A program made the position numbers and the translations under genes. Positions 12,157 to 25,061 of a stretch of DNA of 64,000 nucleotides are shown one piece after another (within the stretch, counting starts at the first letter, position 1; the number at the start of each line of letters is the position of its first letter). A model generated the notes under the pieces. The model was not told the origin of the DNA. It did not search any database and saw only the letters and a program-made list of their open reading frames with translations. Origin of the DNA: Albifimbria verrucaria (Eukaryota; Ascomycota; Sordariomycetes; Hypocreales; Stachybotryaceae); assembly GCA_020081605.1 (NCBI GenBank), contig JAHREC010000009.1:1798001-1862000 (forward strand), given 5' to 3'.

Positions 12157-14392
12157 ATGTCGGTACGAGTCGTTGCGCGGATTCGTCCGCTTCTTGAGAA
12201 GGAGCTGGACAAGGACACGATTGTCAGGGTCGACAGTGTAGAAGCTGGAAAGCCTTGCACCATCATTAAGATCCCGAATCCGAAGAACGAGGGCGAGGAG
12301 TTCTCCTTTGCTTTCAATGGCGTCTACGATCAGTCAACGGCGCAGGAAACGTTGTTTACTTCAGAAGGTTTGTTCCACCATCGACGTTCGCCCGCCAGCA
12401 GCCAAGATGTTAACATCCCCAGTGGCGCCTCATCTCAAATCGTTATTCCTCGGCATCGATTTAACCATCTTTGCCTTTGGAGTAAGTGGTTCAGGCAAGA
12501 CTCACACCGTCCGAGGAGGAATGAAGCTGGCCGATCGTGGGGTGATTCCCCGATTACTGAGTGGAATATTCAGGCGTGGGAAGAAGATCATGAAAGACTC
12601 TGATGGCGAGACTACGGTGGACGTCGCCCTCTCTTACTACGAAATCTATAACGACAAAGTCTACGACCTGCTCGAGCCACCCGAGAAGAGAACGCCTACT
12701 GGTCTTCCTCTCCGAGCCGAAGCCAGTGGCAGGACCGTCGTTGTGGGTCTGTCAGAGAGGGAATGTGTCGACCTCAAGGACTTTGAGAAGATGTACATCG
12801 AGGCAAACAACAACCGCATAACAGCTTCCACCAAGCTGAACGCCCACAGCAGTCGCAGTCACGCAATCCTTCGCGTGAAGCTGACACAAACGACGGGCGA
12901 CATGATTCGACAAAGCACTGCATCCGTGATCGACTTGGCTGGCTCAGAAGACAACCGTCGTACTGGCAATGACAAGGAGCGTCTGGTAGAATCTGCTGCG
13001 ATCAACAAAAGCTTGTTCGTGTTGAGTCAGTGCATCGACGCCATTTCTCGAGGTGACAAGAGGATACCGTACCGAGAGTCCAAGATGACCCGCATCCTGT
13101 CCCTGGGTCAAAATAATGGCATTACTGTCATGATCCTCAACCTTGCGCCGCTCCGAAGCTATCATCTGGATACCCTCAGCAGTTTGAATGTCAGCTCTCG
13201 GGCGAAGCGAATCGAGGTACAGGAGATCGAGAATGAGGTTGTATTCAAGCAAGTTCCTAAGACGAACTTGAACTCCAATGGAGGGGCATCCAGCGTCAGG
13301 CTCTGCGTCCGCTGGCCAACGCCCACAACGCCCACAACGTCCACAATGGAACTGTTGCCGCCAAGGCTGCTGATGTGAACCGCCCTGCTAAGGCCTTCAG
13401 TGTTTACACGGATAAAGCGAAGGCTGCGCCGGCCACGCGCCCCATCGCGAATACCACACAAATCCGCCATCCCGGCCCTCTCAAGCGTCCTTCAGACCCA
13501 GAGGCGATCCTGCGACCTTCAAAATTGGCACGTCCAACGACGCATACACACATACCGACACACACGCACTCCCCAGCAGAGGCTACTGTGACGGTATCTG
13601 CGGCTCAAATTGAAGCCCTTGTTGAGAAGAAGGTCAGCGAGATCTTGGCTGCCAAGACGGCCGCTGAAAAGTCGGCTTCTCAACCGCAGCCACCCGTACA
13701 AAACGATATTGGCGAGGCCGTGCAAAAGCGGCTTGAGGCATTGGAACGTCGCATCGAGAACGAGGACTGGCGAGATGATTCAAAGTCCGATGGCCTAAGA
13801 TATTTGCTGGCGGCAAGACAGCACAAGGAAAGGGAGAGGAGGCTGCCGCACTCAATGCGTATGAAATGGCGTTGCCGTTCTTCCCTGGCCAAGCGAAGCT
13901 TCTGGGCAAGATTGAACGACTACGAGCACGACTGGGTATTAATGGCGGGCCAGACTATGAGCAGGAGGCCGAGGTCAAAATCGCAGCGAAGCGCCGAAGA
14001 GTGGTGGTGAGCTATGATGACAATGATGGGGACTACAATGACGCCGAGGCGGATGTGGATGAAGAGTCCTTCATCGAACCGATTGTGAAATCCAAGGCAC
14101 GGAAGCCTCGATCCAAGCTAACCGTCCAGCCCCTGACTGTCTTCTCAGACATGGGCGGTCCCGCATCCCTCGGAGCCAGCAACTACTGGACGTAGTGAAC
14201 TCGCGCGATCTCATGCAGATCAAGAGCCTTGTGGGCTTCGGCTCGAAGAAGGCAAAGGACCTCGTGGACTATCTCGAGCTGTTGGGTGCGGACGCCGATG
14301 GCCGCATTGAGAGCATCGCGCAGCTGAGGGCCGTACCTGGAATGGGCGGCCGGACTGTAGAAAGGGCCTACGATGGCTTGATGGCGGTATAG
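12157..14392 (+). CDS. Kinesin-10 (Kid-like) motor with C-terminal helix-hairpin-helix
   Basis: Exons are 12157-12367 and 12423-14392. The start is in good context (CACCATGTC). The N-terminal motor domain has the opening VRVVARIRP, the P-loop GVSGSGKTHT, switch I NAHSSRSHAIL, switch II DLAGSE and the microtubule-binding YRESKMTRIL. After ~350 residues come a basic, low-complexity linker and a predicted coiled coil (LEALERRIENEDW). The C-terminus (~14200-14390) has two helix-hairpin-helix motifs (KSLVGFGSKKAKDLVDYL and LRAVPGMGGRTVERAY), as in KIF22/Kid chromokinesins, which bind DNA and push chromosome arms. Three frameshifts after the motor (near 13290, 13830 and 14170) each fit one missing base. 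If they were real, the protein would lose its DNA-binding tail. The motor plus HhH order supports kinesin-10 over other classes. Confidence 0.85.
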
Positions 14393-15844
14393 ACTTGTGC
14401 ATACTGCGGTTGATATCATTTTTTTGCATTGCAGCGAGGCCAAGGCCACGGCCTGGGGAGAGGCGTTGGGGAGTTGCATGGGGTTAGGCAGCGGTAGCAT
14501 AGACCGGGAGCATTTATTTTGGGCTATTCCCGAGATGACTGGGAATGCTAGATATCCCATGATTTTACGATTATAATGCTTCAACTCCGGGTTCTATAAT
14601 CGTATGTGATGTTCGCAGTGTTGGTGTAGTGAAAAGAACTTGCCTGTATCTTCATAACCCTCGTCAACAACCTACCACTCACACAACCTTGCTTTCCCCG
14701 GATGGGTTAAGGTCGCCTCCAAATGATCAGAAAAGGGTGTCCTCATAGGAAATGCTGTCTTGTCAGCGCATGTTCATCCGGTCCACATGATGCCAGAACA
14801 AGCATCACGATGCAGCCGCCGCCCAGATGCCCGCGCCAAAGCTGACATACCCCACCTCATGAGGCTCAATGCCAGCCTACCATTGTAGAAAGTAGGCACG
14901 TTTCGACACGCAGGTGTCATCCCACCATGTGGCGGAGCAAGCCTTGTTTTCGCGCTGGCATTTGCTTTTTCCTGGAGGTCAAGCGCGCCGCCGCTTGAAT
15001 GGCGTTTCGCAGCGGCGAGTCGTTTGGTTCCTTAGCGCTCTGGCGCGCGTGCCCCAAAATCGAGAGAGGAGGCCAAAACCAAGGCAGGGGAGTGTGAGCT
15101 GAGGAGGCGCATAAAGGACGTGGCCAAAGATGGGGGTGGCTTTGCGACATGCTGGCCCGAGACAGTTAAGGTGGAGTGAGACATGTCGGAGATACAGCTG
15201 GCACAGACGAATCACTAAAACAATGCCGATGCTAGTTGTGAGAGATAGATGAGCGGCAGATCACTACGGGATTCGGTGAAGTGTTAAAGTGTAGAAGTGC
15301 TTTTTCGGTATTCATGTGAATTTTATGTACAATGCTCATACGATACAGTGCGCCTCTAATAGTCTCCTCTGCCGACGTCCTATGCCGGTCTCTTTCATCT
15401 CATCCATGTGCCCGTGGGACAGAATGCGTAGACGCCCAAAAATATGCTCAGCTAAGAACAGAAAAATAACAAGAGTAAAGGGAATTTGTCGTGACCGTGA
15501 ATGGTTGCCCAGGTTCGTGGTAGTTCCAGTGGACTCGATATCCTCTAAATATGTAATGAGGAGGGTGCCATCTGGATGCAGAAGTGATAAAATGTATAAT
15601 AAGAAAATTTGCTTGGCGGCCGTTCATGAGCGCGAGGCGTCATGGGCGTCGTCGTTTGGTCGTCGTGATAACACACAGGCTCGGAAAATCTACCCCAGTA
15701 CATAACATCGTACCGCGACGTCCCTGGCCATGGGGCATCATAATACACGGCTAGCGTTGATGTCTAACATGGTCCGCATCTCCTTGGGAGGTTCTTGACG
15801 GGGAACGTCTGATCGCTCCCTCGTCATGGTGAATGCGCCTTTGC
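14393..15844. other. Intergenic (1.45 kb)
   Basis: 3' flanks of two convergent genes. Open frames here are short and lack domains. I see no RNA gene or repeat of note. Confidence 0.4.
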
Positions 15845-16230
15845 TCATCGGATCATGCTGGTTCGTCGGCTAGCGCGGGCAGTGTCCTTGTTGGCGGAGT
15901 GACCGCCGAAGCTGGCGATGGAACTGAAGCGGTGCAGGCGCTTGCGCTCAGCAGCCGGGTTGGAGATCTGCTCCATAGGGGAAGAGGCTCAGCCTCGGGG
16001 ATGACGGCGGTGGTGACAACGTTCTTCTCGCCGTGCAGGGCGTCGATGCGGCTGGTGGCAGAGTCGACGGAAGAGCCGGTGCTGTTGGGGGTCTGGTAGA
16101 CGTACTCGCCGTCGACGTAGACAGCGTTGGAGACAAAGGTGGAGCGACGATGGCGGCGGCGAGTGTAACGCTGCTCAAGACGGAAGATCTCCAGCTTGGC
16201 CTGGATCTTGTCGAAGAAGCTCTGGCCCAT
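15845..16230 (-). CDS. Small conserved basic fungal protein, function unknown
   Basis: A single-exon protein of ~128 residues starts MGQSFFDKIQAKLEIFRLEQRYTRR, runs through an RRHRR cluster, and continues FVSNAVYVDGEYVYQTP. I know this only as a style of uncharacterised Pezizomycotina protein. It has a short amphipathic start, a strongly basic patch and a disordered Ser-rich tail. The uninterrupted frame ends at 15853 with a Pro/Ser tail. Adding one C to the CCCC run near 15987 instead gives a basic tail (ISNPAAERKRLHRFSSIASF) ending at 15845, which reads as more protein-like, so I used that end. No enzyme motif or membrane segment is seen. Confidence 0.6.
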
Positions 16231-16840
16231 GGTTGCGGTAGAAAGAGGTGTTTTTTGTTACAGGAGTGTTTGTTGGAACAGATGCGTTGAAGTGTACAGC
16301 AGCGTACAGAGCCGAAGTCGACTGGAATGCGGAAGAGGGAGAAGTGGTGGTAGGTATGGAGAGATTTCGGGTTGTTGGAGATGCTGCAGGAAAGGGGCCT
16401 TTTGTCAAATGATGGTTGCGAGTAGCCGGCTTTGGTAAACGGTTGGCCTGTGTAAGAGAGGGAGGCTGCAAGAAGGTAGAAGAGGGATTGGCTGGCGTTT
16501 ACACGAGGAACTGGCCCGGGAAGAATCCTACGCCTCGTCAGAGACAGAAGGGTGCATAAAAGAGTGATTGGGAGTTGGGTGGAAGAAGAAGCAAAGATGG
16601 CTGGGGTGGGAAGACGGAGGATTTTGGGTGGATGGTGGAAGCGGCCAGGGGTTGAGGTACAGTAGAGGCAGATAAGAGGAGGGAGGGGGAACGGACAAGA
16701 GTACGCGACTTGTACATGGGAGACGGTGCTAGACTAGCGGCCTAGCTGTGTACAAGACGGTACCTGCGTCGCACGATATGCCGGCTGCATCCTCGACCTT
16801 ATTCTGCCTCCTAATGTTAATCCACGCATTCAACAGCACT

Positions 16841-16876
16841 ATCCTGCCCTGTCCTGCCCTGTCCTGCCCCGTCCTG
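16841..16876. repeat. 10-bp tandem repeat, ~3.5 copies
   Basis: The unit GTCCTGCCCT repeats with one substitution. It lies upstream of the small conserved protein gene. Confidence 0.8.
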
Positions 16877-17078
16877 TAGGTACTGTACTGTACCATGTGC
16901 CCTGACCTTGGAGGAGGAGCATGGCACATGAGATGGTGCAGCGTGATGCATATGCCGTCCCATCGGGGCAGGACCCAATTGGTTGCTGGCCATGGTGAAT
17001 AGGTGAAAGAGACGTAGGCACATGTGAGTAATCAGCTCATCCAAACCCCTTTGTTGGGAGGGAGTATTGTCGCTGCAG

Positions 17079-17111
17079 CCAGTCCAGTCCAGTCCAGTCC
17101 AATCCAGTCCC
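17079..17111. repeat. CCAGT pentamer microsatellite, ~6.5 copies
   Basis: The unit CCAGT is repeated in tandem with one CCAAT variant in the fifth copy. Confidence 0.85.
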
Positions 17112-19786
17112 AGGTGCTGACTGGCTCCCTAGGCTAGCCGGCGACTAAGGTGTTAGGCCAGGCCCAGGTACAGGACAGTGCTATGTACTGATGGGTACCA
17201 GTGGCTGGACTGTGCTAGAGCATCCAGCAGTCGCAACGCTAAGAGCCAAGCACCGCACCGGGTGCGCATCTCCCTACTCCCTGCTCCTCTTCTCCCTCCC
17301 CGGGACCCGGACCAGGCCAGAGCTGAGCTAGGGCACGCGAGGACCAGTGCTCTCTGGGAGGAGGCAAGGAAAAGGAATGGGCCGTCTCAAGCGTGTCTCC
17401 GGCAACTCGAGCTTCCCCACCATGGTCATTGGAGTTGGAGCCTTTGTTAGCGACCTTGCCCGAACCGGCCTTGGACCCCACCTCCTACAGCCGGTCCATT
17501 TTCCACCTCCTTGTTCTTTTTTCCCTTTCCATCCCCTCTGCCCAGGGTCGATTGGCGTGGAGGAGCATGGGTCAGCAAGCAGTCCCCCAACCCCAGGCCG
17601 CTTGCCAGGGGGCCAGGTCAATCGAGAGGCAAAGTGGAAAAGGAAAGACAAGGAGAAGAAGAAGAAAAAGAAAATGGCCGGAAAAGAAAAGGTTACATCG
17701 GTGATCTCAGAACAAAGTTTGCTCATCACCAACAACCACAACTCAACCTCGAACCACCACTTCCTCTCTCTCCTCTACCTTTAGCTACAACAAACTTATT
17801 ATTCAAGGCGCACACACTCGCAGTTTACGAATTACTACTCCGCTCCGCCTTCGCTCACCCAGGCAAACTCCTGCCCTGCTCGACTGCGCGCACATACGCT
17901 CGCTCGCTCTTCCACGCAATCCGGGCCGAGCTCGATGCACATGGCATCCAGGCACCGGCTAGCCCTCTCTGGCTAGGACCGTCCTGCTTCTCCTGGACTA
18001 GACTAGCCATGCCCAGAATCGCTTGCTGCACGTTGGCGGTGGTGGTGATTGCTCTTGCTTGCCTCTGCTCCACTCTGAGCGAACACGAACATGGGCCGTC
18101 GAAGCGCTCCCACAGGTACCAGGGGCGCAGCAAACGCCACCACCCGTATGGTTCACCAGCTTCTCGGCCGGTTCCTTCAAACGTGCATCTTGGAGCCATC
18201 GCCTGCATTGAGCTTCCTATTTGGATGAAACTACCGGGCACGGGCACATGGCACGGCAGGCTTGATGCCTCCTCCAACTCAGCGCCACGCTCTTCGCGAC
18301 CTAAATTCGTTGAGAAAGAAAGAAAAAAGAACAAGTTTCGATTGACAAGGTACCTGAAAGACCTACCCTACGCCAAATTATCATCCATTTCCTGCTTGCC
18401 ACTTCAATCAATTACCGGCATCAAAGTGGGTTTCGTTGCACAGGAATCATCTCATGTCTGAGTCGGGGACTTGCAGGCCATCTTGTCCTCCCAAGGAAAC
18501 CACGGCTTGGTAGTTGCAACTTGCGACGAACCAATACACCACATTGCAGGCAATTGTTGTATCAAACAAAGTCTGCCGCTACGAGCACGATTATTCTTCC
18601 AAAGTCCATGAATCAGCACCTCGAGTCGTCGTCTCGTACACGCTTATACGCTAATTATTAAAAGCTTCTGAGCAATCTCGCTTACTCCTATGCTTCTCAA
18701 CTGCGTTCCTTTGTCTTTCTGTAGCTCCATGCTCTGCTGCGTCACGTCATAGGCTCTAAGCTGTCATGAAATTCACAACTGCACACGAGTTTGGCATAAC
18801 CTTGCACATCGTCAAACCCATAGCACGTTGCTTCCGAGTTTGCCTGCTCCACCTCGCCAATTGACTTGTTTTGAGCAGCTTTTAAGGACTAACGAGCTTC
18901 CATCCTAACCTTGTCGCTCCGTTTGTTTACTACTTTACGCGAGCCCCTACATAACCCGACAAGTTTCAAGCTTCAGGTCAAGCACTCACATCATGCCACT
19001 AATCACTGGGGTAACCATATTAACTATAGGCTCATGTCCAGACGTATGATCATCCACGAACATATACCCTGTATCATTCCAGCAAGGCTACCTGGACAGG
19101 CGGCCATGCAATTGCTTAGATGTGCTGCACCTACTTAAGAACTCAACGAGCCAGCAAAGTCTCGAAGAGCCATGGGTCTTGCAAGCTCAAGCTCAGCCCA
19201 GCTCTACAAACATAAATGCCCCATTACGTTCGTGATTTCCAAGGACAATGAATCTTTGTGTTGCTGCAGCTCGGCACCTGGCGCGGGCCCCTGCATTCAT
19301 ACCGGGAGGTAGCAAAACTTGTAGCCCTGCAACTTCCTCTAGTATCGAGAGCGAGCGAACCATATCTGAACAGATATAGCCGTCTTTGCATCCATGAAGT
19401 GCATGTTGTGTTATCGCGAATATGTCAATTGGTTCATACATATATTGTGACTTATCCTAAACACCTCGACGGATCGATTGAACTGGTCTCGCGGCTCCGA
19501 CTCGGAGACTCAGCAGCAACGGCGTCATGTCTCAGTCGGATGTATATGAAATGACGCCCACCGCGTACCAAACATACAACTCAACGTTGTACCTAGACTG
19601 GCGGTGTCTTTCTCGGCGGTCACCCGTTCTCTATAAACCCACACGTGTACTACTGCTCTCATGGGTTGAGTAGCAGATACGACACAAGCACAAGTAGATA
19701 AAGGGCTTTCCAGGTTCATACATTCATGGTGGAAGTTCCTTCACTTAACAAACCGGTCCTCCTGTCACCGTTTTGAAGCCATCAAT

Positions 19787-22700
19787 ATGCGGCTCTTCTC
19801 ATTCATAGTCGCTCTGGTCCTGGCTGCAGGCACTTTCGGTGCCACTGGCAAACGACCAAGCAGGGTTCAGGGCTCCAAGGTCGTCAAAAGCACATACGTG
19901 ATTCGTCTGTTTTTGGAGTCACCAAGAAGTACATTCTTGAAGTTGAGCCAGTACAGTAACCCAAATGATGCTTAGAGCGTCCCGGCATTGACCTACATAC
20001 AGACACGGGGTATCACAGGAATAGGACGACAGCTACGATCGAAGTCTCGTGGAAACTCGACTTACTATAAAGCGTTTGACTGTAGTGATGTCTTTGCAGG
20101 GATTTCCATCGAAACTGATGAGGATAACATTGACACTCTACGATCACTGGAGGGTGTAGTCAATGTGTGGCCGATGCAAACGGTTCCTGCTGTCCCAATG
20201 ATCAAAGAACAGAGGCTGAGTCTCAACGCAACCCACAGGAATTACTCTATGCACCAATGGACCGGCGTGGATAAGCTTCATGCGGCTGGCATCAGGGGCA
20301 AAGGTGCGACAGTTGCTATTATCGACACGGGTATCGACTACACTCACAAAGCTGTAAGTGCGATAATAAACAGTTTTCGTTTGGTTGCAGTAACTAAAAC
20401 ACACAGCTCGGTGGCTGCTTTGGACCTGGATGTAAGGTTGCTGGCGGCTATGATCTGGTGGGCACGAAGTGTCAGTATCTCATATCACATTACAACAAGA
20501 GAGTTCATTGGTATTGACTGACATTAACAGGGGATCCATATGACGAGAAGGCTCATCCCAAGGTACCGGACAATGATCCCAGGGATTATTATGGACATGG
20601 GACTCATGTAGCTGGTATCATTGCTGCAGAAAACAACTGGTATGATATACTTTAGGAACAATTGACGTCAATGTGTCCGGCTAATCCAGAATTAAGGCTT
20701 ACAGGAGTTGCACCGGATGCAGAGTTACTCATATATAAAGTCTTCTCAGATGTAAGCTCCAAGATCTTCCATGCACATAACAGTCAATATTGACCATGTA
20801 AACGACAGGATCCTTGGGACACAGACGAGGAGTCAATCATCCAAGCCTTTTGCGACGCCTACAGTGCCGGGGTGCGTTCTCTCTCCTCCAAACGAAAACT
20901 CCAAATGAAAGCGTTGTACCTAACACAGCTACAGGCCGACGTCATATCTGCCAGCATTGGGAGACCTAATGGATTCAGTGACAATCCTTGGGCCCTAGTA
21001 GCGAGTCGTATCGTCGACAAAGGCGTGGTTGTTACAATCTCAGCCGGTAACGAGGGCCACACCGGGCCATTCTTCTCCAGCACAGGATCCAACGGCCATG
21101 GGGTCCTCTCCGTGGCCGCCATCAACGTGACCGGTAACCCCAATGTCAGCATCTCTGATAAACAGGCACTGCCCTTGCCGGCATACTTCACCACTTGGGG
21201 TCCCACCAACGAGCTCCTCATCAAGCCTGACATTGGTGCACCGGGCTTCAAAGTTATCAGCACAGTACTGAACCAGAACTATGAGTCCATGAGCGGCACT
21301 TCCATGTCCGCGCCGTATATCGCCGGCGTTGCCGCACTATACATAGGCGCTCACGGGGGCCGTGAAGCTTATGGTCCTGGGTTCGCTAGAATGCTCGGCA
21401 AGCGAATCATGTCTAGCGGCCGCAGCGTCGGTTGGAGCGCGGACCGCATCCGACTTGACAAGAAAGCACCGCCATTTCAGGTAGGCACAGGGCTCGTCGA
21501 TGCGGTGAAGGTGCTACGGTACGACACTCAGCTCGAGTATGAACCGTTTGCGCTGCTTGACACGGAGCTGTTTTCGCCCGACTGGTCTGCCAACATCACC
21601 AATAATGGCGACAAGCCGGTCACGTACACGTTTGAGATAGAACCGCAAGGCGGCTTGAACATGCTAGATCGGTACTCCGGCATCGGCACGTTGTACGGCA
21701 TGGTGCCGGTGGACATTGCCCCTTCTGTTACGCTTGCCAAGCCGGTGAAGGTCAATCCAGGAGAGACGAGCACCGTAGAGTAAGTCAGTCTTTTGTAAAG
21801 ATGGAATAACATGAGGTCTGATATCATCTCCGTGTAGGTTCAAGTTCGAATTGCCGAAAGATGCCAACGAAGACTTGCTTCCTTTGTATGGCGGCAAGAT
21901 TTGGGTAAAAGGAGACAACGGCGAGAAATTGTCTATTCCATATGGAGGTATTTACTTTCCCAATTCGCCGCCTTTTCTAGATATAAGTATGCTTACCATA
22001 GTAATAGGCGCTGCATATGATACAGAAAAAGCGTTCGATACGATGTTCGTCATTGACCCATATATTACCCAGCAAGGCCGTGACTGGTCGTAAGTTAATC
22101 TCGCCGCAAAGCCATCTCGACAAGACTAATCAGATGCCGATAGCTGGTTGTTCAATACGGAGAAGGACAAGACGGACTACATGGAGCTCACCGCTCGCCT
22201 CAGCTATCCATGTTTCCATCTTCGCTGGGATGTCAGTCCTCAACCCCTTCACAAAGACGTTCCTGCCAAGTTGTGAGAAATCCGAAACACTGACTCTTAC
22301 TGAATTCATGTAGATCTACCATAAGGGCTGGCGTGATACCTTCTGGGAGTATCCTCCACAAGTCACGACCTACAGCTACGTTGGCTCGGCTACCACGATG
22401 CGTGAATCCGACACGTATTGGTACTATGATCCGGAGACTATGGACAAGGACGATACCGTTTCATTTCCACTCATGCGTGTACCACGAGGGTACCACAATT
22501 TTTGGTGGTTCGGTAAGCTATCGAATGGCTCGCACATTGCTCCAGGTAACTACACGTAAGTCAACCCGTTATTTCTTAGTCCAATCTTCAATCCTCCCTT
22601 GGCCTTTCTCGGCAGTAACTATGTCAAAGGCTAACTTGTCCCAGCATGCGTTTCGCAGCGTTAAGGCCTTACGGCAATGCAAGCATCGCAGACCACTGGG

Positions 22701-22813
22701 ACGTGATGCATAACGAGGTTGCCAGCTTCCAGGTCCTACCATACAACACAACCACCAACTCGACGAAGCCGTTTCGGATGAGGCACCTGTATGAGGGAGA
22801 TGAGGGAACTTAA
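19787..22813 (+). CDS. Secreted subtilisin-like serine protease (S8)
   Basis: Twelve exons can be traced: 19787-~19950, 20003-20353, 20407-20469, 20531-20639, 20697-20751, 20809-20871, 20935-21779, 21838-21947, 22008-22089, 22144-22231, 22314-22555 and 22645-22813. The signal peptide is MRLFSFIVALVLAAGTFGATG. An inhibitor-like prodomain follows. The catalytic triad is visible as Asp in IIDTGIDYTH, His in YGHGTHVAGI and Ser in SGTSMSAPYIAG, with the oxyanion Asn in SAGNEG. After the catalytic domain comes a long beta-rich C-terminal region, as in vpr/C5a-peptidase-like subtilases. The protein should be secreted and degrade extracellular protein. One frameshift near 19900 (exon 1) fits a missing base after TACGT. 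The donor of intron 1 is ambiguous (GTACAG or GTAACC). Confidence 0.88.
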
Positions 22814-23271
22814 TGCAGAGCATGTAACATCGGATAGGGGTGATTACAGGAAGGGCAGAAAAGGACGGCTTCGTCTAGATGAGCTCAATTGCTAAATTTG
22901 CTGAGCAGACAGATGAAGTAAGTGAGATTGGGCGACTTCGTAATCAACGGCTGCAGTGGCTGAGTCTAGACAACAAGTTTCTTTGACACTGTTCAAAGGC
23001 GAGAATGTGAAATAACATGAATCTCTAGGTTTGTCATCCATTTGACTATTCCACCTGGTAACCAAAATTACAGAAATGTTCCGTTAGATCTATATGCCGT
23101 CCCTGCGTTGCGGGATTCGACCAAGCAAGCAATTCATAAAATCCGTGACCAAAACCTTGTCCCTCCCATCTTCTATGCAACAAAACATCCTATGCACATG
23201 GGTATCTCTCCGCTCTCTCTTCTCTTTTCTTTTTAGCAATATATAGTCCTGGCCCTCTGCTTTGAGGACTT
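22814..23271. other. Intergenic, 3' flanks of convergent genes
   Basis: Nothing supportable is seen. 23205-23235 is pyrimidine-rich (3' flank of the ZIP gene). Confidence 0.4.
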
Positions 23272-25061
23272 TTACGCCCACTTGCCCAGGACACTCATGG
23301 CAATCAAACCAGCAACGAGACCGAATCCGGCCAAAGCAACTGTCACCAGGTCTGCGTCGGCCAACTCGGCGGGGTGGCCGTGAGAGCCGACCATCCAGTC
23401 ACCAGCCCACATCTCAACAACACCAACCCAGACAAGGATACCCGCGGAGACGGCATCGAGGGTACCGATGGCGAGCAAGGTGGAACGGTTGTTTCCGTTG
23501 AACTGATCCAGGACACCAATGCCAATGGCCATGCCGACCGGAGTGATAAAGGCGAAGACGGCAGCAAGAGCGAGCTTCTTGATGAGAGGCACATGAGTGT
23601 ACTCGCTGGTCACAGTGGATGAAACTGCAGAGGTATCCTCAACGGGCTGGACGCCCTTGTCGGATTCCTGGCTCACGTCACGAGACGAAGCGTGGGCTGT
23701 GTGCAGGTGGGCTACAGCATGGGCTGTGGCGGAGCCGAGGTCAGCAATTCGAGTACCGAGCGCGATACCCTCGAACATCTGGTGGAAAAGAATGACGATG
23801 AAAAGTGTGATGAAGAAAGTGTCACTGGCAACGACCAGAGTCAGGCCAATCACTAAATAGAAGTTAGTTCCCATTCCACAAAGCTATGAGAGATTGTCAT
23901 GACATACGAAGAGAATGGAAGATGATGCCGGCCTCCATGACCAAGATGTTGACCATCTCAGTCGACAGGAAGGCCTTAGACTGCTCCTCGATGCTAAGAG
24001 CCGCGGCAGCCTTGGTCTTAGCAAGGACAATTCGCTGGCCGATATACTCAACAACGAAAGACACGAAGATTCCAGCCATGACGATGGCGGAAGTGATGCC
24101 TTCGTAGCCGAGCTCACCAAGACATTTGCTGGCGAACATGAGTGAGGCGTGGGTGTAGAGCTAAGGACAGATGGTCAGGCATGAAGACAAGGAGCAACAG
24201 ACACAGTTGGGGTTTGACTCACATGGACAAAGGCAGTGGAAATGATGATACCGGTACCAAACTGCTTCAAGACAATGAAAACGAGTGAGAGCTTCTTAGG
24301 CATCCACTGGCGAAGGAGGATAGGCAAGAAGACGCCGAGGGCACTGGTAGCCAAGATGACGAAGAGAAGACCAACTCGCAGATTGACGTTGTAGTCACGT
24401 TTAGGAGCATCGCAAGACATGTCTTCCTCTCCGTTGCCACCAACACAATGTCTGTTGTTTGGTTAGCCTACGGCAACGATGTAAAGATTGGGGTAAAACT
24501 TACTCGACACCTGCATGGGAATGGCAATGCCTTTCATCGGCGCCGCTCTCTCCTCGGTCTCTTCATTTTCATGCTCGTGGCCCTCCTCACCTTCGTGCTC
24601 ATGGCCCTCCTCGCCTTCACTGGATGGCACCTCGACTTGGAGATCACTTCCATCAGGGGCAATGCAGAATCTAAAGGGATTAGTCAAGGTCACTGGAAGG
24701 AGACGAGGACGACGGCAACTCACAGGTCACTGCCATGAGGATGGCAGTCGGTCAACTCGGTTGGCAAGCCGGTGGTCGCGGTGAGAGTGGTCTTCACCTG
24801 GTACTCCGTGGCGCCGGCGAAGCAGTAACTAGAGGGGAAGGAGCGTCAGTCTTTGGTGAGGCTTCAGGTCTCCATGGGAAGGGCAACGAACAGGTCAGAG
24901 CCATGGGGATGGCAGTCGGTGACGGCGGTGATCTTGGGTGCAGCGGCGCTCGTGGTAGGAGCGGCAGTCTGTCTCGGCATCAAGTCCGCAACGACGGAGT
25001 TGAACAGGGCGAAGCAGGCGCAGCTAGCGGCGGCAGCCCGGAAGGCGGTAGAGCGGGCCAT
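23272..25061 (-). CDS. ZIP zinc transporter with three extracellular Cys-His motifs
   Basis: Six exons: 24892-25061, 24724-24828, 24504-24670, 24223-24451, 23908-24160 and 23272-23852, with introns of 52-63 bp. The N-terminus is a signal-peptide-like segment (FRAAAASCACFALFNSVVA). It is followed outside the membrane by two near-identical motifs TDCHPHGSDL-(Y/F)C and a third, CHSHAGVEHC. A His/Glu tandem repeat (EGEEGHEHEGEEGHEHE) lies between the second and third. The ZIP core has helix IV VNILVMEAGIIFHS and helix V HQMFEGIALGTRI, which carry the metal-binding His and Glu residues, and a variable His-containing loop (HAVAHLHTAHASS). It should import Zn2+ at the plasma membrane; the extracellular motif set resembles Aspergillus ZrfC-type transporters used under scarce zinc. 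One frameshift near 24545 (GCGGCGCCG region) breaks the third motif. Confidence 0.9.

Larger units (their letters stand above)
16231..19786. other. Long region without a supportable gene (3.5 kb)
   Basis: This stretch is pyrimidine/purine-skewed and repeat-bearing. The longest open frame (17511-18461, plus) is rich in Pro, Ser, Arg and His, has no domain, and overlaps equally long open frames on the other strand. CT-rich stretches at 17690-17900, with many CAACAACCACAA-like words, resemble the long 5' leaders of fungal regulatory genes, but no coding exon follows before 19787. It may hold a non-coding transcript or a very long leader. This is inference only. Confidence 0.4.

Noticed and set aside
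17511..18461. 316-residue open frame on the plus strand
   Set aside because: Low-complexity Pro/Ser/Arg/His composition, no domain, long overlapping frames on the other strand, and no intron or start context that supports coding.
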